Positions 1-5,246 of a stretch of DNA of 10,486 bases are shown piece after piece. Each line of letters starts with the position of its first letter. Positions within the stretch are counted from its first letter, which is position 1. Source of the DNA: Candidatus Nitrosopumilus sp. (lineage in GTDB: Archaea > Thermoproteota > Nitrososphaeria > Nitrososphaerales > Nitrosopumilaceae). Under the pieces are notes generated by a model that had not been told where the DNA came from, ran no database searches, and saw nothing but the letters and a program-made list of their open reading frames with translations. The stretch covers positions 1 through 10,486 of the forward strand of contig JABDKK010000074.1 of assembly GCA_013002265.1 (NCBI GenBank), in the 5' to 3' direction. Made by a program: the position numbers and the translations under genes.

Positions 1-107
1 TGATAATGCCTGGAGATACTTACTCAATTAAACTGGATCTTGCATTTGAATACGACTATTTCTGTTTGGTTCATCCATGGATGCAAGGTAGCATTTCTGT
101 AAAGTAA
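1..107 (+). CDS. C-terminal end of a blue-copper (cupredoxin) protein, 5' truncated by the window
   Basis: Only the last ~35 codons are present, in the frame ending with TAA at 105-107. The tail reads as the last two beta strands of a cupredoxin: a Tyr/Phe-rich strand, then Cys-Leu-Val-His-Pro-Trp-Met and a short Gly-Ser-Ile-Ser-Val strand ending in Lys. The Cys-x2-His-x2-Met spacing is that of the type 1 copper ligand loop of amicyanin; plastocyanin has a longer His-to-Met gap. Ammonia-oxidising archaea encode many such proteins, thought to replace cytochrome c as extracytoplasmic electron carriers, which is the likely role here. The upstream copper ligand (N-terminal His), any signal peptide and any membrane anchor lie outside the window, so it could be a stand-alone carrier or the last domain of a larger protein. 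Confidence 0.85.
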   Translation, partial: IMPGDTYSIKLDLAFEYDYFCLVHPWMQGSISVK

Positions 108-124
108 AATTTTTCTTTTTTTAT
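108..124 (+). terminator. Poly-T terminator after the cupredoxin gene
   Basis: A T-rich run (TTTTTC followed by seven T) begins immediately after the stop codon. Archaeal transcription commonly ends at such oligo-T tracts without a hairpin. Confidence 0.55.
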
Positions 125-149
125 TACATCAAGACAATTTTTCTAAAAT

Positions 150-163
150 GTTGAATATTCAAC
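150..163. repeat. 14-bp perfect palindrome GTTGAATATTCAAC in intergenic DNA
   Basis: The sequence is identical to its own reverse complement over all 14 bases. It lies about 100 bases before the start of the 71-residue gene and ~45 bases after the cupredoxin terminator. It could be a binding site for a dimeric regulator. A perfect palindrome of this length is expected about once by chance in a window of this size, so the intergenic position is the main support. Confidence 0.35.
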
Positions 164-202
164 GATGTTATCCAAAATTATAAGTAATTTCATAAGCTAT
201 TG

Positions 203-212
203 TTTTTAAAAT
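203..212 (+). promoter_or_regulatory. Candidate archaeal TATA box before the 71-residue gene
   Basis: TTTTTAAAAT resembles an archaeal TATA element. With the usual ~25-base distance, transcription would start near 235 and give a leader of roughly 25-30 bases. No Shine-Dalgarno sequence is seen before the ATG. Confidence 0.3.
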
Positions 213-262
213 TAGCTTACTCTTTTACCAATGTTAATCTCAACTTAGAACAAAGTAATACT

Positions 263-478
263 ATGTTGAAACTCGAACAACTACAACAACTTGTTGAGGA
301 AAAAGGTGAAGTCATGGTAATGTCTGATACTGGAGAAAAATTTGAACTCCACAAACACAACGTCAAATTTGACAGATCCTCGGATCTAGTAGAAATTGAC
401 GGCGATGCAAAAAAGTTCTGGCTGCTGCCTTCAAAAATTTCGTACTGCTGGACACACAACAAGGCAAAAGAAGAATAA
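263..478 (+). CDS. Small conserved-looking hypothetical protein, 71 aa
   Basis: I do not recognise the family. The product is a soluble, charged 71-residue protein beginning MLKLEQLQQLVEEKG. It has a predicted N-terminal helix (about residues 3-15), then alternating strand-like segments (VMVMSD, KFELHKHNVKF, LVEIDG, KKFWLLPSKISYCW) and a charged tail. This looks like a small alpha/beta or beta-barrel fold. There is no signal peptide or membrane segment. The frame stays open upstream to a TTG at 200, but the ATG at 263 is preferred: the extra 21 residues would overlap the only promoter-like element, and the regular protein pattern begins at the ATG. The gene stands alone between a candidate TATA box and a poly-T terminator. 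Codon use with abundant AAA/GAA fits a real gene. Confidence 0.7.
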   Translation: MLKLEQLQQLVEEKGEVMVMSDTGEKFELHKHNVKFDRSSDLVEIDGDAKKFWLLPSKISYCWTHNKAKEE

Positions 479-497
479 CTTCTTTTTTATTTTTTTC
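479..497 (+). terminator. Poly-T terminator after the 71-residue gene
   Basis: CTTCTTTTTTATTTTTTTCC follows directly after the stop codon at 476-478 and has two runs of six to seven T. Confidence 0.55.
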
Positions 498-553
498 CAA
501 AACGTTATAATTTAGCAAAATTAATTGAGTTTATCTAAAAAATTCCTGATGTA

Positions 554-564
554 GGTATTATTTA
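554..564 (+). promoter_or_regulatory. Candidate TATA box for the basic-protein gene
   Basis: An A/T-rich element (GGTATTATTTA) is centred about 29 bases before the ATG at 588. That places the predicted start of transcription within a few bases of the ATG, i.e. a nearly leaderless mRNA. An alternative A/T-rich stretch lies at 530-542. Confidence 0.3.
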
Positions 565-587
565 CTCTATGAAATTACAATCCTCCT

Positions 588-896
588 ATGGCAACAAAAA
601 AACGTACGTCTAAAAGAAAACCTGTAAGACGTATAAAGAAAGCTGTAAGAAAAACTACTAGAAAAGCAAAAAGAACTGCCACTAAAGCAAAAAAATCTGC
701 TAGAAAAGTTAAACGTACAGTAAGTAAGGCAAAGAAACGTGCAACTCTGGTGGCAAACAAAAGAAAAAGAGAACTTCAACAAGCAAATAACAAGATCAAA
801 AGCATGAAGAAGGCTCTTAGAACAGCAGAAAAATCAGCTAGAAAAAAGAAAGCCACTTATCAAAAGGCATTGAAAAGAGCATCACAAACTCAATGA
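588..896 (+). CDS. Lys/Arg-rich histone H1-like DNA-binding protein, 102 aa
   Basis: The product has about 29 Lys and 15 Arg in 102 residues (~43% basic) and only two acidic residues. Residues 1-55 are low-complexity Lys/Arg/Ala/Thr/Ser, with AKK, RKAK and KRT modules like the tail of eukaryotic histone H1 and bacterial H1-like proteins. Residues ~58-100 could form a long basic helix or coiled coil (KRKRELQQANNKIKSMKKAL...). Such proteins bind nucleic acids through charge, so a nucleoid-associated role is a reasonable inference; an RNA- or ribosome-associated role is possible. There is no folded histone domain. The gene is monocistronic, with a terminator directly after it and no Shine-Dalgarno sequence, consistent with a leaderless transcript. 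The ATG at 588 is the only plausible start. Confidence 0.8.
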   Translation: MATKKRTSKRKPVRRIKKAVRKTTRKAKRTATKAKKSARKVKRTVSKAKKRATLVANKRKRELQQANNKIKSMKKALRTAEKSARKKKATYQKALKRASQTQ

Positions 897-913
897 TTCT
901 GATAAGACGATCC

Positions 914-929
914 TTTTTATTTTTATTAA
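914..929 (+). terminator. Poly-T terminator after the basic-protein gene
   Basis: TTTTTATTTTTATT follows the stop codon of the basic-protein gene by about 18 bases. Confidence 0.5.
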
Positions 930-1042
930 ACTCATAAAAATCTCTTAATCTTTAGCAATATTGGAAAGTGTGATTTGGTTCATTTTTTGTGGCTATTAAA
1001 TCTGCAAGGTTTAGAAAATCTTGAAAAAATTAATTTCAATTT

Positions 1043-1054
1043 TTTATAAATAAA
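1043..1054 (+). promoter_or_regulatory. Candidate TATA box for the ectoine operon
   Basis: TTTATAAATAAA is the best match to an archaeal TATA element in 897-1157. It predicts a transcription start near 1075 and a leader of ~80 bases. A weaker element around 1118-1128 (CTTACAAAAG) would give an almost leaderless transcript instead. The sequence does not decide between them. Confidence 0.35.
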
Positions 1055-1073
1055 AATAATTTATGAATTATTT
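1054..1073. repeat. 20-bp inverted repeat upstream of the ectoine operon
   Basis: AAATAATT (1054-1061) and AATTATTT (1066-1073) are exact reverse complements separated by TATG. The site lies in the 260-base gene-free interval ahead of the ectoine operon and overlaps an A/T-rich stretch (TTTATAAATAAA at 1043-1054) that could serve as a TATA box. A dimeric regulator site is possible, but A/T-rich DNA makes such repeats by chance. A shorter inverted repeat, TTGAAA/TTTCAA with a 7-base spacer, lies just upstream at 1021-1039. Confidence 0.3.
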
Positions 1074-1157
1074 GGAATGATTTGCTTCAGTATTAGAGCT
1101 TAATTTCAATACGTTAGCTTACAAAAGATTAAGTCTTTTTATTTTGAAAATCTTTTC

Positions 1158-1535
1158 ATGGTTGCAACAGAAAAGATGGTCAAAAATTTAACTGAAAATT
1201 TTAAAAAAGATGGAGTACAGGTTCTCCAAGCAAATTGTTCTGGGTTTGATAATCCAGCCCCAATTCAAGGTTTTGAACCTGACGTTGTTGGTTGGAATCC
1301 TGAAAAACTGCTTTACCATATTGGAATTGTGGCAGACTCACAAACAATTTCTTCCGATTTAACTAAACAAAAAATATCGACATTGTCAAAACTAATGATG
1401 GGTAAAGGTCCCTCTGAAGGAGAACGTTTGCCTTTTATCATAGGGGTTACAGAAGATGCAAGTAACATAGCAGATAAAAAACTGGAAGAAACCGATGTTG
1501 TCTCTCAAGGAAATACTGTAAAAATCATAGTGTAA
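1158..1535 (+). CDS. First gene of the ectoine operon, unassigned 125-aa protein (possibly a degenerate PD-(D/E)XK-like fold)
   Basis: The function is unknown. The product is soluble, with no signal peptide or membrane segment. Visible features are an N-terminal amphipathic helix (residues ~3-18), a Gly-Phe-Glu-Pro-Asp-Val-Val motif at 38-44, a strand-like stretch LLYHIGIVADSQT at 51-63, a helix with QKISTLSKLM at 71-80 and a hydrophobic strand PFIIGVT at 92-98. The order PD, then strand, then (D/E)xK-like position, then helix recalls PD-(D/E)XK nuclease-like proteins, but the expected E-x-K would here be D60-S-Q62, so nuclease activity is doubtful. The TAA is followed after one base by the ectA ATG, so it is almost certainly co-transcribed with ectABCD. 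A role in regulating or assisting ectoine synthesis is inferred from position only. The ATG at 1158 is the first start in the frame after a T-rich leader. Confidence 0.75.
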   Translation: MVATEKMVKNLTENFKKDGVQVLQANCSGFDNPAPIQGFEPDVVGWNPEKLLYHIGIVADSQTISSDLTKQKISTLSKLMMGKGPSEGERLPFIIGVTEDASNIADKKLEETDVVSQGNTVKIIV

Positions 1536-1536
1536 A

Positions 1537-2040
1537 ATGACTTCCATCACATACAGAGAACCCATAGTTAGCGACGCCCAAAAAATTTCGGAACTTGTAA
1601 AAAAAAACAAACCTCTTGATGAGAATTCAAAATATCTTTACATTTTGTTGTGTCATCAATTTTCAAAGACCTGTTGTGTGGCTGAGCACAATTCTGAAAT
1701 CATAGGATTTCTTTCGGGATTCATTTCTCCAAAAGATCATAGTACTTTGTTTGTTTGGCAGGCTGCAGTAGATGATGGATTTAGGAATGAAGGGATTGCC
1801 AAAAAAATGGCTTTCCAAACACTTTCAGGAACAGATCCTTTGGTTAAATTTGTAGAGGCAACAGTCACTCCGTCAAATCATGCATCATTAAAATTCTTAC
1901 AGAATTTTGCAGATTATGTAGGGGCAAAACTTGTGGCAAACCCATTGTTTTCATCTGATGTCTTGGAAGATGGGCATGAACCTGAAAATCTCATAAGAAT
2001 TGGCCCAATCCAAAAAAAGATTTTAGAGGCGGTATCTTGA
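1537..2040 (+). CDS. ectA: L-2,4-diaminobutyric acid N-gamma-acetyltransferase (ectoine pathway)
   Basis: This enzyme transfers an acetyl group from acetyl-CoA to 2,4-diaminobutyrate, giving N-gamma-acetyl-2,4-diaminobutyrate, the second step of ectoine synthesis in the cytoplasm. The 167-residue length is normal for EctA. It is a single GNAT domain. The EctA-typical segment PLDENSKYLYILLCHQFSKT is at 26-45, the GFLSGFISP strand at 57-65 and the LFVWQAAVDDGFRNEGIAKKM core at 71-91, where the last part is the acetyl-CoA pyrophosphate loop (R/Q-x-x-G-x-A/G form, here R83-N-E-G-I-A). It starts at an ATG one base after the preceding stop and ends in a 4-base overlap with ectB. Confidence 0.95.
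   Translation: MTSITYREPIVSDAQKISELVKKNKPLDENSKYLYILLCHQFSKTCCVAEHNSEIIGFLSGFISPKDHSTLFVWQAAVDDGFRNEGIAKKMAFQTLSGTDPLVKFVEATVTPSNHASLKFLQNFADYVGAKLVANPLFSSDVLEDGHEPENLIRIGPIQKKILEAVS
2026..2032 (+). promoter_or_regulatory. Ribosome binding site that supports the TTG start of ectB
   Basis: GAGGCGG lies within the last codons of ectA, with about 7 bases between GAGG and the TTG at 2037. It is one of the few Shine-Dalgarno-like sites in the window and supports initiation at the non-ATG codon. Confidence 0.5.
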
Positions 2041-3332
2041 AACAGATCAATTCTTTAGAATCTGAAGTCCGATCTTATTGTAGAGCATATCCTGTAATGT
2101 TTGAGAAAGCAAAGGGGCCTTATCTAATTGACAATGATGGAAAAATGTATTTGGATTTTCTTTGCGGAGCTGGATCGTTAAATTATGGACATAACAATCC
2201 TGTTCTGAAAAATAAAATAATTGAATATCTTAATCAAGATGGAATTATACACAGTTTGGATCTTGCAACAGAATCCAAAGAAGATTTCCTAAAATCTTTT
2301 TCAAAAAATATTCTTTCTCCCAGAAATTTAAATTACAAAGCTCAGTTTACTGGCCCTACAGGAACTAATGCTGTTGAGGCAGCACTTAAAATTGCTAGAA
2401 AAGTTACTGGAAGAACAAAAATAATTTCTTTTACAAATGGTTTTCACGGGGTAACGTTAGGTGCAGTTGCAGCTACTGGAAACAGTCACCATAGAGGTGG
2501 TGCAGGAGTTTCACTTAACGAAGTTGTATTCATGCCCTATGATGGTTATATGGGAAATAAGGTTAGCACAATTGATTATTTCAGACGGTTACTAGAAGAT
2601 AACAGTAGTGGTGTTGATCTTCCTGCGGCTGTGATTTTAGAGACAGTTCAGGGAGAAGGAGGAATCAACGTCGCAAGCTCAAAGTGGCTTCAATCATTAC
2701 AAGAGGTATGCCAAGAATTTGGCATTTTGATAATTGTTGATGACATCCAAGTTGGATGTGGAAGGACTGGAAGTTTTTTTAGTTTTGAAGGAATGGGAAT
2801 TGAGCCAGATATTGTAACACTTTCAAAATCATTAAGTGGTTTTGGATTACCTTTTTCACTGTTGTTGTTAAAACCAGAATTAGATCAATGGAAACCTGGT
2901 GAGCATAATGGGACATTTAGAGGAAACAACATGGCATTTGTAACTGCCAAAGCTGCAATCGAGCAATATTGGACTACCTATGAATTTGAAAAACACATTG
3001 CCTTGAAATCAAATATTCTTAAAAGCAGACTGGAAGAAATATCTTCAAAGTTTCCAATCTCAGACATCCAAGTACGTGGAAAGGGCATGATATACGGAAT
3101 TGACTGTATATTGGAAAATCTGGCTAGCGAAATTCGGCAAAAATGTTTTGAAAACGGATTAATATTGGAGACATGTGGGTCCGATGATCAGGTGGTAAAA
3201 CTCCTTCCCCCTTTGAATATTTCTGAGAACAAATTACACAAAGGATTGAATATTTTGGAAAAAAGTATTGCTGAAATTGTGCAAGAATCTAATTTTGACA
3301 AAAAATTGACAGCAGAGGTCGTGCAAAATTGA
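2037..3332 (+). CDS. ectB: L-2,4-diaminobutyrate:2-oxoglutarate aminotransferase (ectoine pathway)
   Basis: This PLP enzyme carries out the first committed step: L-aspartate-4-semialdehyde plus L-glutamate gives 2,4-diaminobutyrate plus 2-oxoglutarate. The 431 aa form a full-length class III aminotransferase. EctB hallmarks are ESEVRSYCRAYPVMF near the start, QFTGPTGTNAVEAALK (103-118), FTNGFHGVTLG (132-142), ETVQGEGG (202-209), VDDIQVGCGRTG with PLP-nitrogen Asp235 and Gln238, TLSKS with Schiff-base Lys264, and PGEHNGTFRGNN. The start is TTG at 2037: its reading overlaps the ectA TGA (TTGA), family homologues begin MKx...ESEVRSYCR, and the first ATG, at 2097, would remove conserved residues. 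It ends in a second TTGA overlap with ectC. The C-terminal ~20 residues are variable. Confidence 0.96.
   Translation: MKQINSLESEVRSYCRAYPVMFEKAKGPYLIDNDGKMYLDFLCGAGSLNYGHNNPVLKNKIIEYLNQDGIIHSLDLATESKEDFLKSFSKNILSPRNLNYKAQFTGPTGTNAVEAALKIARKVTGRTKIISFTNGFHGVTLGAVAATGNSHHRGGAGVSLNEVVFMPYDGYMGNKVSTIDYFRRLLEDNSSGVDLPAAVILETVQGEGGINVASSKWLQSLQEVCQEFGILIIVDDIQVGCGRTGSFFSFEGMGIEPDIVTLSKSLSGFGLPFSLLLLKPELDQWKPGEHNGTFRGNNMAFVTAKAAIEQYWTTYEFEKHIALKSNILKSRLEEISSKFPISDIQVRGKGMIYGIDCILENLASEIRQKCFENGLILETCGSDDQVVKLLPPLNISENKLHKGLNILEKSIAEIVQESNFDKKLTAEVVQN
3315..3319 (+). promoter_or_regulatory. Ribosome binding site supporting the TTG start of ectC
   Basis: GAGGT inside the end of ectB lies 9 bases before the TTG at 3329. 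The arrangement repeats that of the ectA/ectB junction. Confidence 0.5.
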
Positions 3333-3715
3333 TTGTCAGAAATATTGATTCTTTGTATGGCACCAAACGACAAATTGATTCTAACAACTGGTCAAGCACA
3401 AGATTGCTGTTAAAAGACGATAACATGGGATTTTCATTCCACCAGACAATCGTACATCCTGGAACTGCAACTAGGATTTGGTACAAAAATCATCTAGAAG
3501 CAGTATATTGTATAGAAGGTACCGGTGAAATTGAAGAAGAAGATGGCACCAAACACAATATTTCTCCTGGAACAATTTATGCATTAGACAAACATGACAA
3601 ACACACACTAAGAGCGTTATCAAAAATGACAATGATCTGTATTTTTAATCCTCCGCTTTTAGGTCCTGAAACTCATGATAGTCAGGGAGTTTACCCTTTG
3701 TTAACAGAGAAATAA
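3329..3715 (+). CDS. ectC: L-ectoine synthase
   Basis: EctC cyclises N-gamma-acetyl-2,4-diaminobutyrate to ectoine with loss of water. The product is a single cupin domain of 128 aa, the usual length. Conserved segments are IVRNIDSL at the start, MGFSFHQT (33-40), TRIWYKNHLEAVYCIEGTGEIE (48-69), PGTIYALDKHDKHTLRA and FNPPLLGPETHDSQGVYPL. Residues expected to bind the metal in this family are present as Glu57, Tyr84 and His92. Candidate substrate and catalytic residues Tyr52 and Glu114 are kept, so it should be active. The start is TTG at 3329, overlapping the ectB stop as TTGA; it restores the family's MIVRN beginning and has GAGGT in front. There is one base between its TAA and the ectD ATG. 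Confidence 0.96.
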   Translation: MIVRNIDSLYGTKRQIDSNNWSSTRLLLKDDNMGFSFHQTIVHPGTATRIWYKNHLEAVYCIEGTGEIEEEDGTKHNISPGTIYALDKHDKHTLRALSKMTMICIFNPPLLGPETHDSQGVYPLLTEK

Positions 3716-3716
3716 A

Positions 3717-4631
3717 ATGTCTCAGATTAATTCAAACTATGATTTTTATCCGACACGCATTAATTCCAAATCAAAAATTATTTCTAGAACTGATCCTGTG
3801 GTATACTCTAGTTCCTTTTCATCATTGACTGAAAAACAAGTGGACTTTTTTAAGAAAAATGGATATCTCATATTTGAGAACCTCTTTTCATCAAAGGAAG
3901 TATCCGCATTACTTGATGAGCTTAAATCTTTATCAAAAGACAGTTCAAAAATTTCTTTTCCACAGTTTATCCTAGAAGAAACAAAAAAAGATGTACGTTC
4001 TATATTTGAAATTCATAAATTAAGTAAACTTTTTGGTAGACTTTGCAGGGACAAGAGAATTATGGATGTGGCCCAACACATCTTGGGAAGTAAGGTATAC
4101 ATTCATCAATCAAGGGTAAATCTAAAACCGGGATTTGATGGAAAGGAATTTTACTGGCATTCTGATTTTGAAACTTGGCATTCTGAAGATGGTATGCCAA
4201 ATATGCGTGCTATATCTTGCTCTATTAGTCTCACAAAAAATTATGAATTTAATGGACCTTTGATGGTTATTCCGGGATCACATGAGGAATTTGTTTCATG
4301 TTCGGGTACCACTCCTGACAAACACTACAAACAATCTCTCAAAAGGCAAGAGGTGGGTACGCCAGATAAGGAAATTCTTGAAAAGATGGTGGAAAAAGGT
4401 GGAATTGTCTCGGCCAAAGGGGATGCAGGTTCTGCCATCTTTTTTGATTGCAATATTATACATGGCTCCAATGGAAATATTTCCCCCTATCCAAGAAGTA
4501 ATGTTTTTTTTGTATTCAATAGTGTTAAAAATCAATTGACGGCTCCATTTTGTGGATTAGAGCCACGTCCTAACTACATAGGTTCAAGAGAATTCTTGCC
4601 ATTAGAAAATGTAGAAAATTTCTTGAGATAA
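3717..4631 (+). CDS. ectD: Ectoine 5-hydroxylase, Fe(II)/2-oxoglutarate dioxygenase
   Basis: EctD converts ectoine, O2 and 2-oxoglutarate to 5-hydroxyectoine, succinate and CO2. The 304-residue length matches the family (PhyH-like double-stranded beta helix). The signature FYWHSDFETWHSEDGMPNMR spans 145-164. The iron-binding facial triad is H148, D150 and H249 (in DCNIIHGSNGN), and Arg260 is placed to hold the 2-oxoglutarate carboxylate. GPLMVIPGSH is at 180-189. All key residues are present, so the cell should make hydroxyectoine, a better desiccation and heat protectant than ectoine. The need for O2 fits an aerobic ammonia oxidiser. The ATG lies one base after the ectC stop. An out-of-frame 85-codon ORF inside it (4282-4539) is not regarded as a gene. 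Confidence 0.96.
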   Translation: MSQINSNYDFYPTRINSKSKIISRTDPVVYSSSFSSLTEKQVDFFKKNGYLIFENLFSSKEVSALLDELKSLSKDSSKISFPQFILEETKKDVRSIFEIHKLSKLFGRLCRDKRIMDVAQHILGSKVYIHQSRVNLKPGFDGKEFYWHSDFETWHSEDGMPNMRAISCSISLTKNYEFNGPLMVIPGSHEEFVSCSGTTPDKHYKQSLKRQEVGTPDKEILEKMVEKGGIVSAKGDAGSAIFFDCNIIHGSNGNISPYPRSNVFFVFNSVKNQLTAPFCGLEPRPNYIGSREFLPLENVENFLR

Positions 4632-4652
4632 AACTAGTATCGTGATGTTTTG

Positions 4653-5156
4653 ATGACTTCAGAAATCTATGCAGTAATATCAATTGTAATAACTATTGGA
4701 GCAATTATAGTTGCAAAAATTATTGATTATTACAAGTTTAAAACATTGGATGGCTCCTACAAAGCACTAGTAGTTGTAATACTGTTAATAGTAATTGCAG
4801 AAGGCATTTATCTTTCAATAAATTTTGATCTTTTGATCTATGCATTAGAGACGGTAACCTCTCTGAGCGCAATTCTAATTTTTGCTGCATTTGTATACCT
4901 AAACAAATTACAAAACGCAGCATCGGGTATAAGCATAGCTTTGAGTACCAACATTCATGTTGGAGACAAGATAGAAATTGAAAATCGTAAAGGCACCATA
5001 TTCAAACTAGGTTTAACAAAAACAATCATTGAGATGGATAAAGATAAAAGTAGAGTGTGGGTTCCTAACAAAAAATTTGATGAAGTTCTTGTTTCAATTT
5101 CTCAAAAAATAAAAACAAAATCTTTGGATTATGATTTACAAAGAAACCCAAATTAA
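4653..5156 (+). CDS. Minimal MscS-type mechanosensitive channel, 167 aa, last gene of the ectoine operon
   Basis: This membrane protein has three hydrophobic segments (about residues 5-25, 38-57 and 61-83), then an amphipathic pore-helix-like stretch LNKLQNAASGISIALS and the MscS beta domain: IHVGDKIEI, KGTIFKLGLTKTIIEM and VWVPNKKFDEVLV. The pattern 'VGD-x-I...G-T-I...T...PN' is diagnostic for the MscS superfamily. Compared with E. coli MscS (286 aa) it lacks the large C-terminal alpha/beta vestibule. Numbering counts from a TTG at 4650; the adjacent ATG at 4653 is the more likely start. It lies ~20 bases after ectD with no promoter or terminator between, so it is probably co-transcribed. 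It could release ectoines or other solutes upon hypo-osmotic shock; this pairing is, to my knowledge, also seen in Nitrosopumilus maritimus. Confidence 0.85.
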   Translation: MTSEIYAVISIVITIGAIIVAKIIDYYKFKTLDGSYKALVVVILLIVIAEGIYLSINFDLLIYALETVTSLSAILIFAAFVYLNKLQNAASGISIALSTNIHVGDKIEIENRKGTIFKLGLTKTIIEMDKDKSRVWVPNKKFDEVLVSISQKIKTKSLDYDLQRNPN

Positions 5157-5228
5157 TAAGATACTACGACCAATCTGTTGATATTTGATATATTGCAACT
5201 ACTACAAAATCTAAAATCAATCTAAGAG

Positions 5229-5242
5229 TTTTTTTATTTTTT
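5229..5242 (+). terminator. Poly-T terminator of the ectoine operon
   Basis: TTTTTTTATTTTTT is the first strong T tract after ectA and comes about 70 bases after the last stop codon. It abuts the 3' end of the convergent MarR gene. Confidence 0.6.
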
Positions 5243-5246
5243 AATA

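Noticed and set aside
200..262. Upstream TTG extension of the 71-residue gene (to 200)
   Set aside because: The extra residues overlap the only promoter-like element and the ATG at 263 gives a better-formed protein start.
217..462. 81-codon minus-strand reading frame opposite the 71-residue gene
   Set aside because: It is Ser/Cys/Phe-rich, typical of the antisense of an AAA/GAA-rich gene, with no own promoter.
567..782. Minus-strand frames rich in Phe, Cys and Ser opposite the basic-protein gene
   Set aside because: They are the direct antisense of Lys/Arg codons; the hydrophobic look is an artefact.
897..1157. Small RNA or tRNA in the 260-base gap before the ectoine operon
   Set aside because: No cloverleaf, stable GC-rich hairpin or T-loop sequence is seen; the DNA is very A/T-rich with only promoter-like elements and inverted repeats.
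1158..1535. Active PD-(D/E)XK nuclease in the operon leader gene
   Set aside because: The expected E-x-K is missing (D-S-Q instead); only a degenerate fold relationship can be suggested.
4282..4539. 85-codon plus-strand frame inside ectD
   Set aside because: It lies within a fully conserved ectD; its protein has no recognisable pattern.
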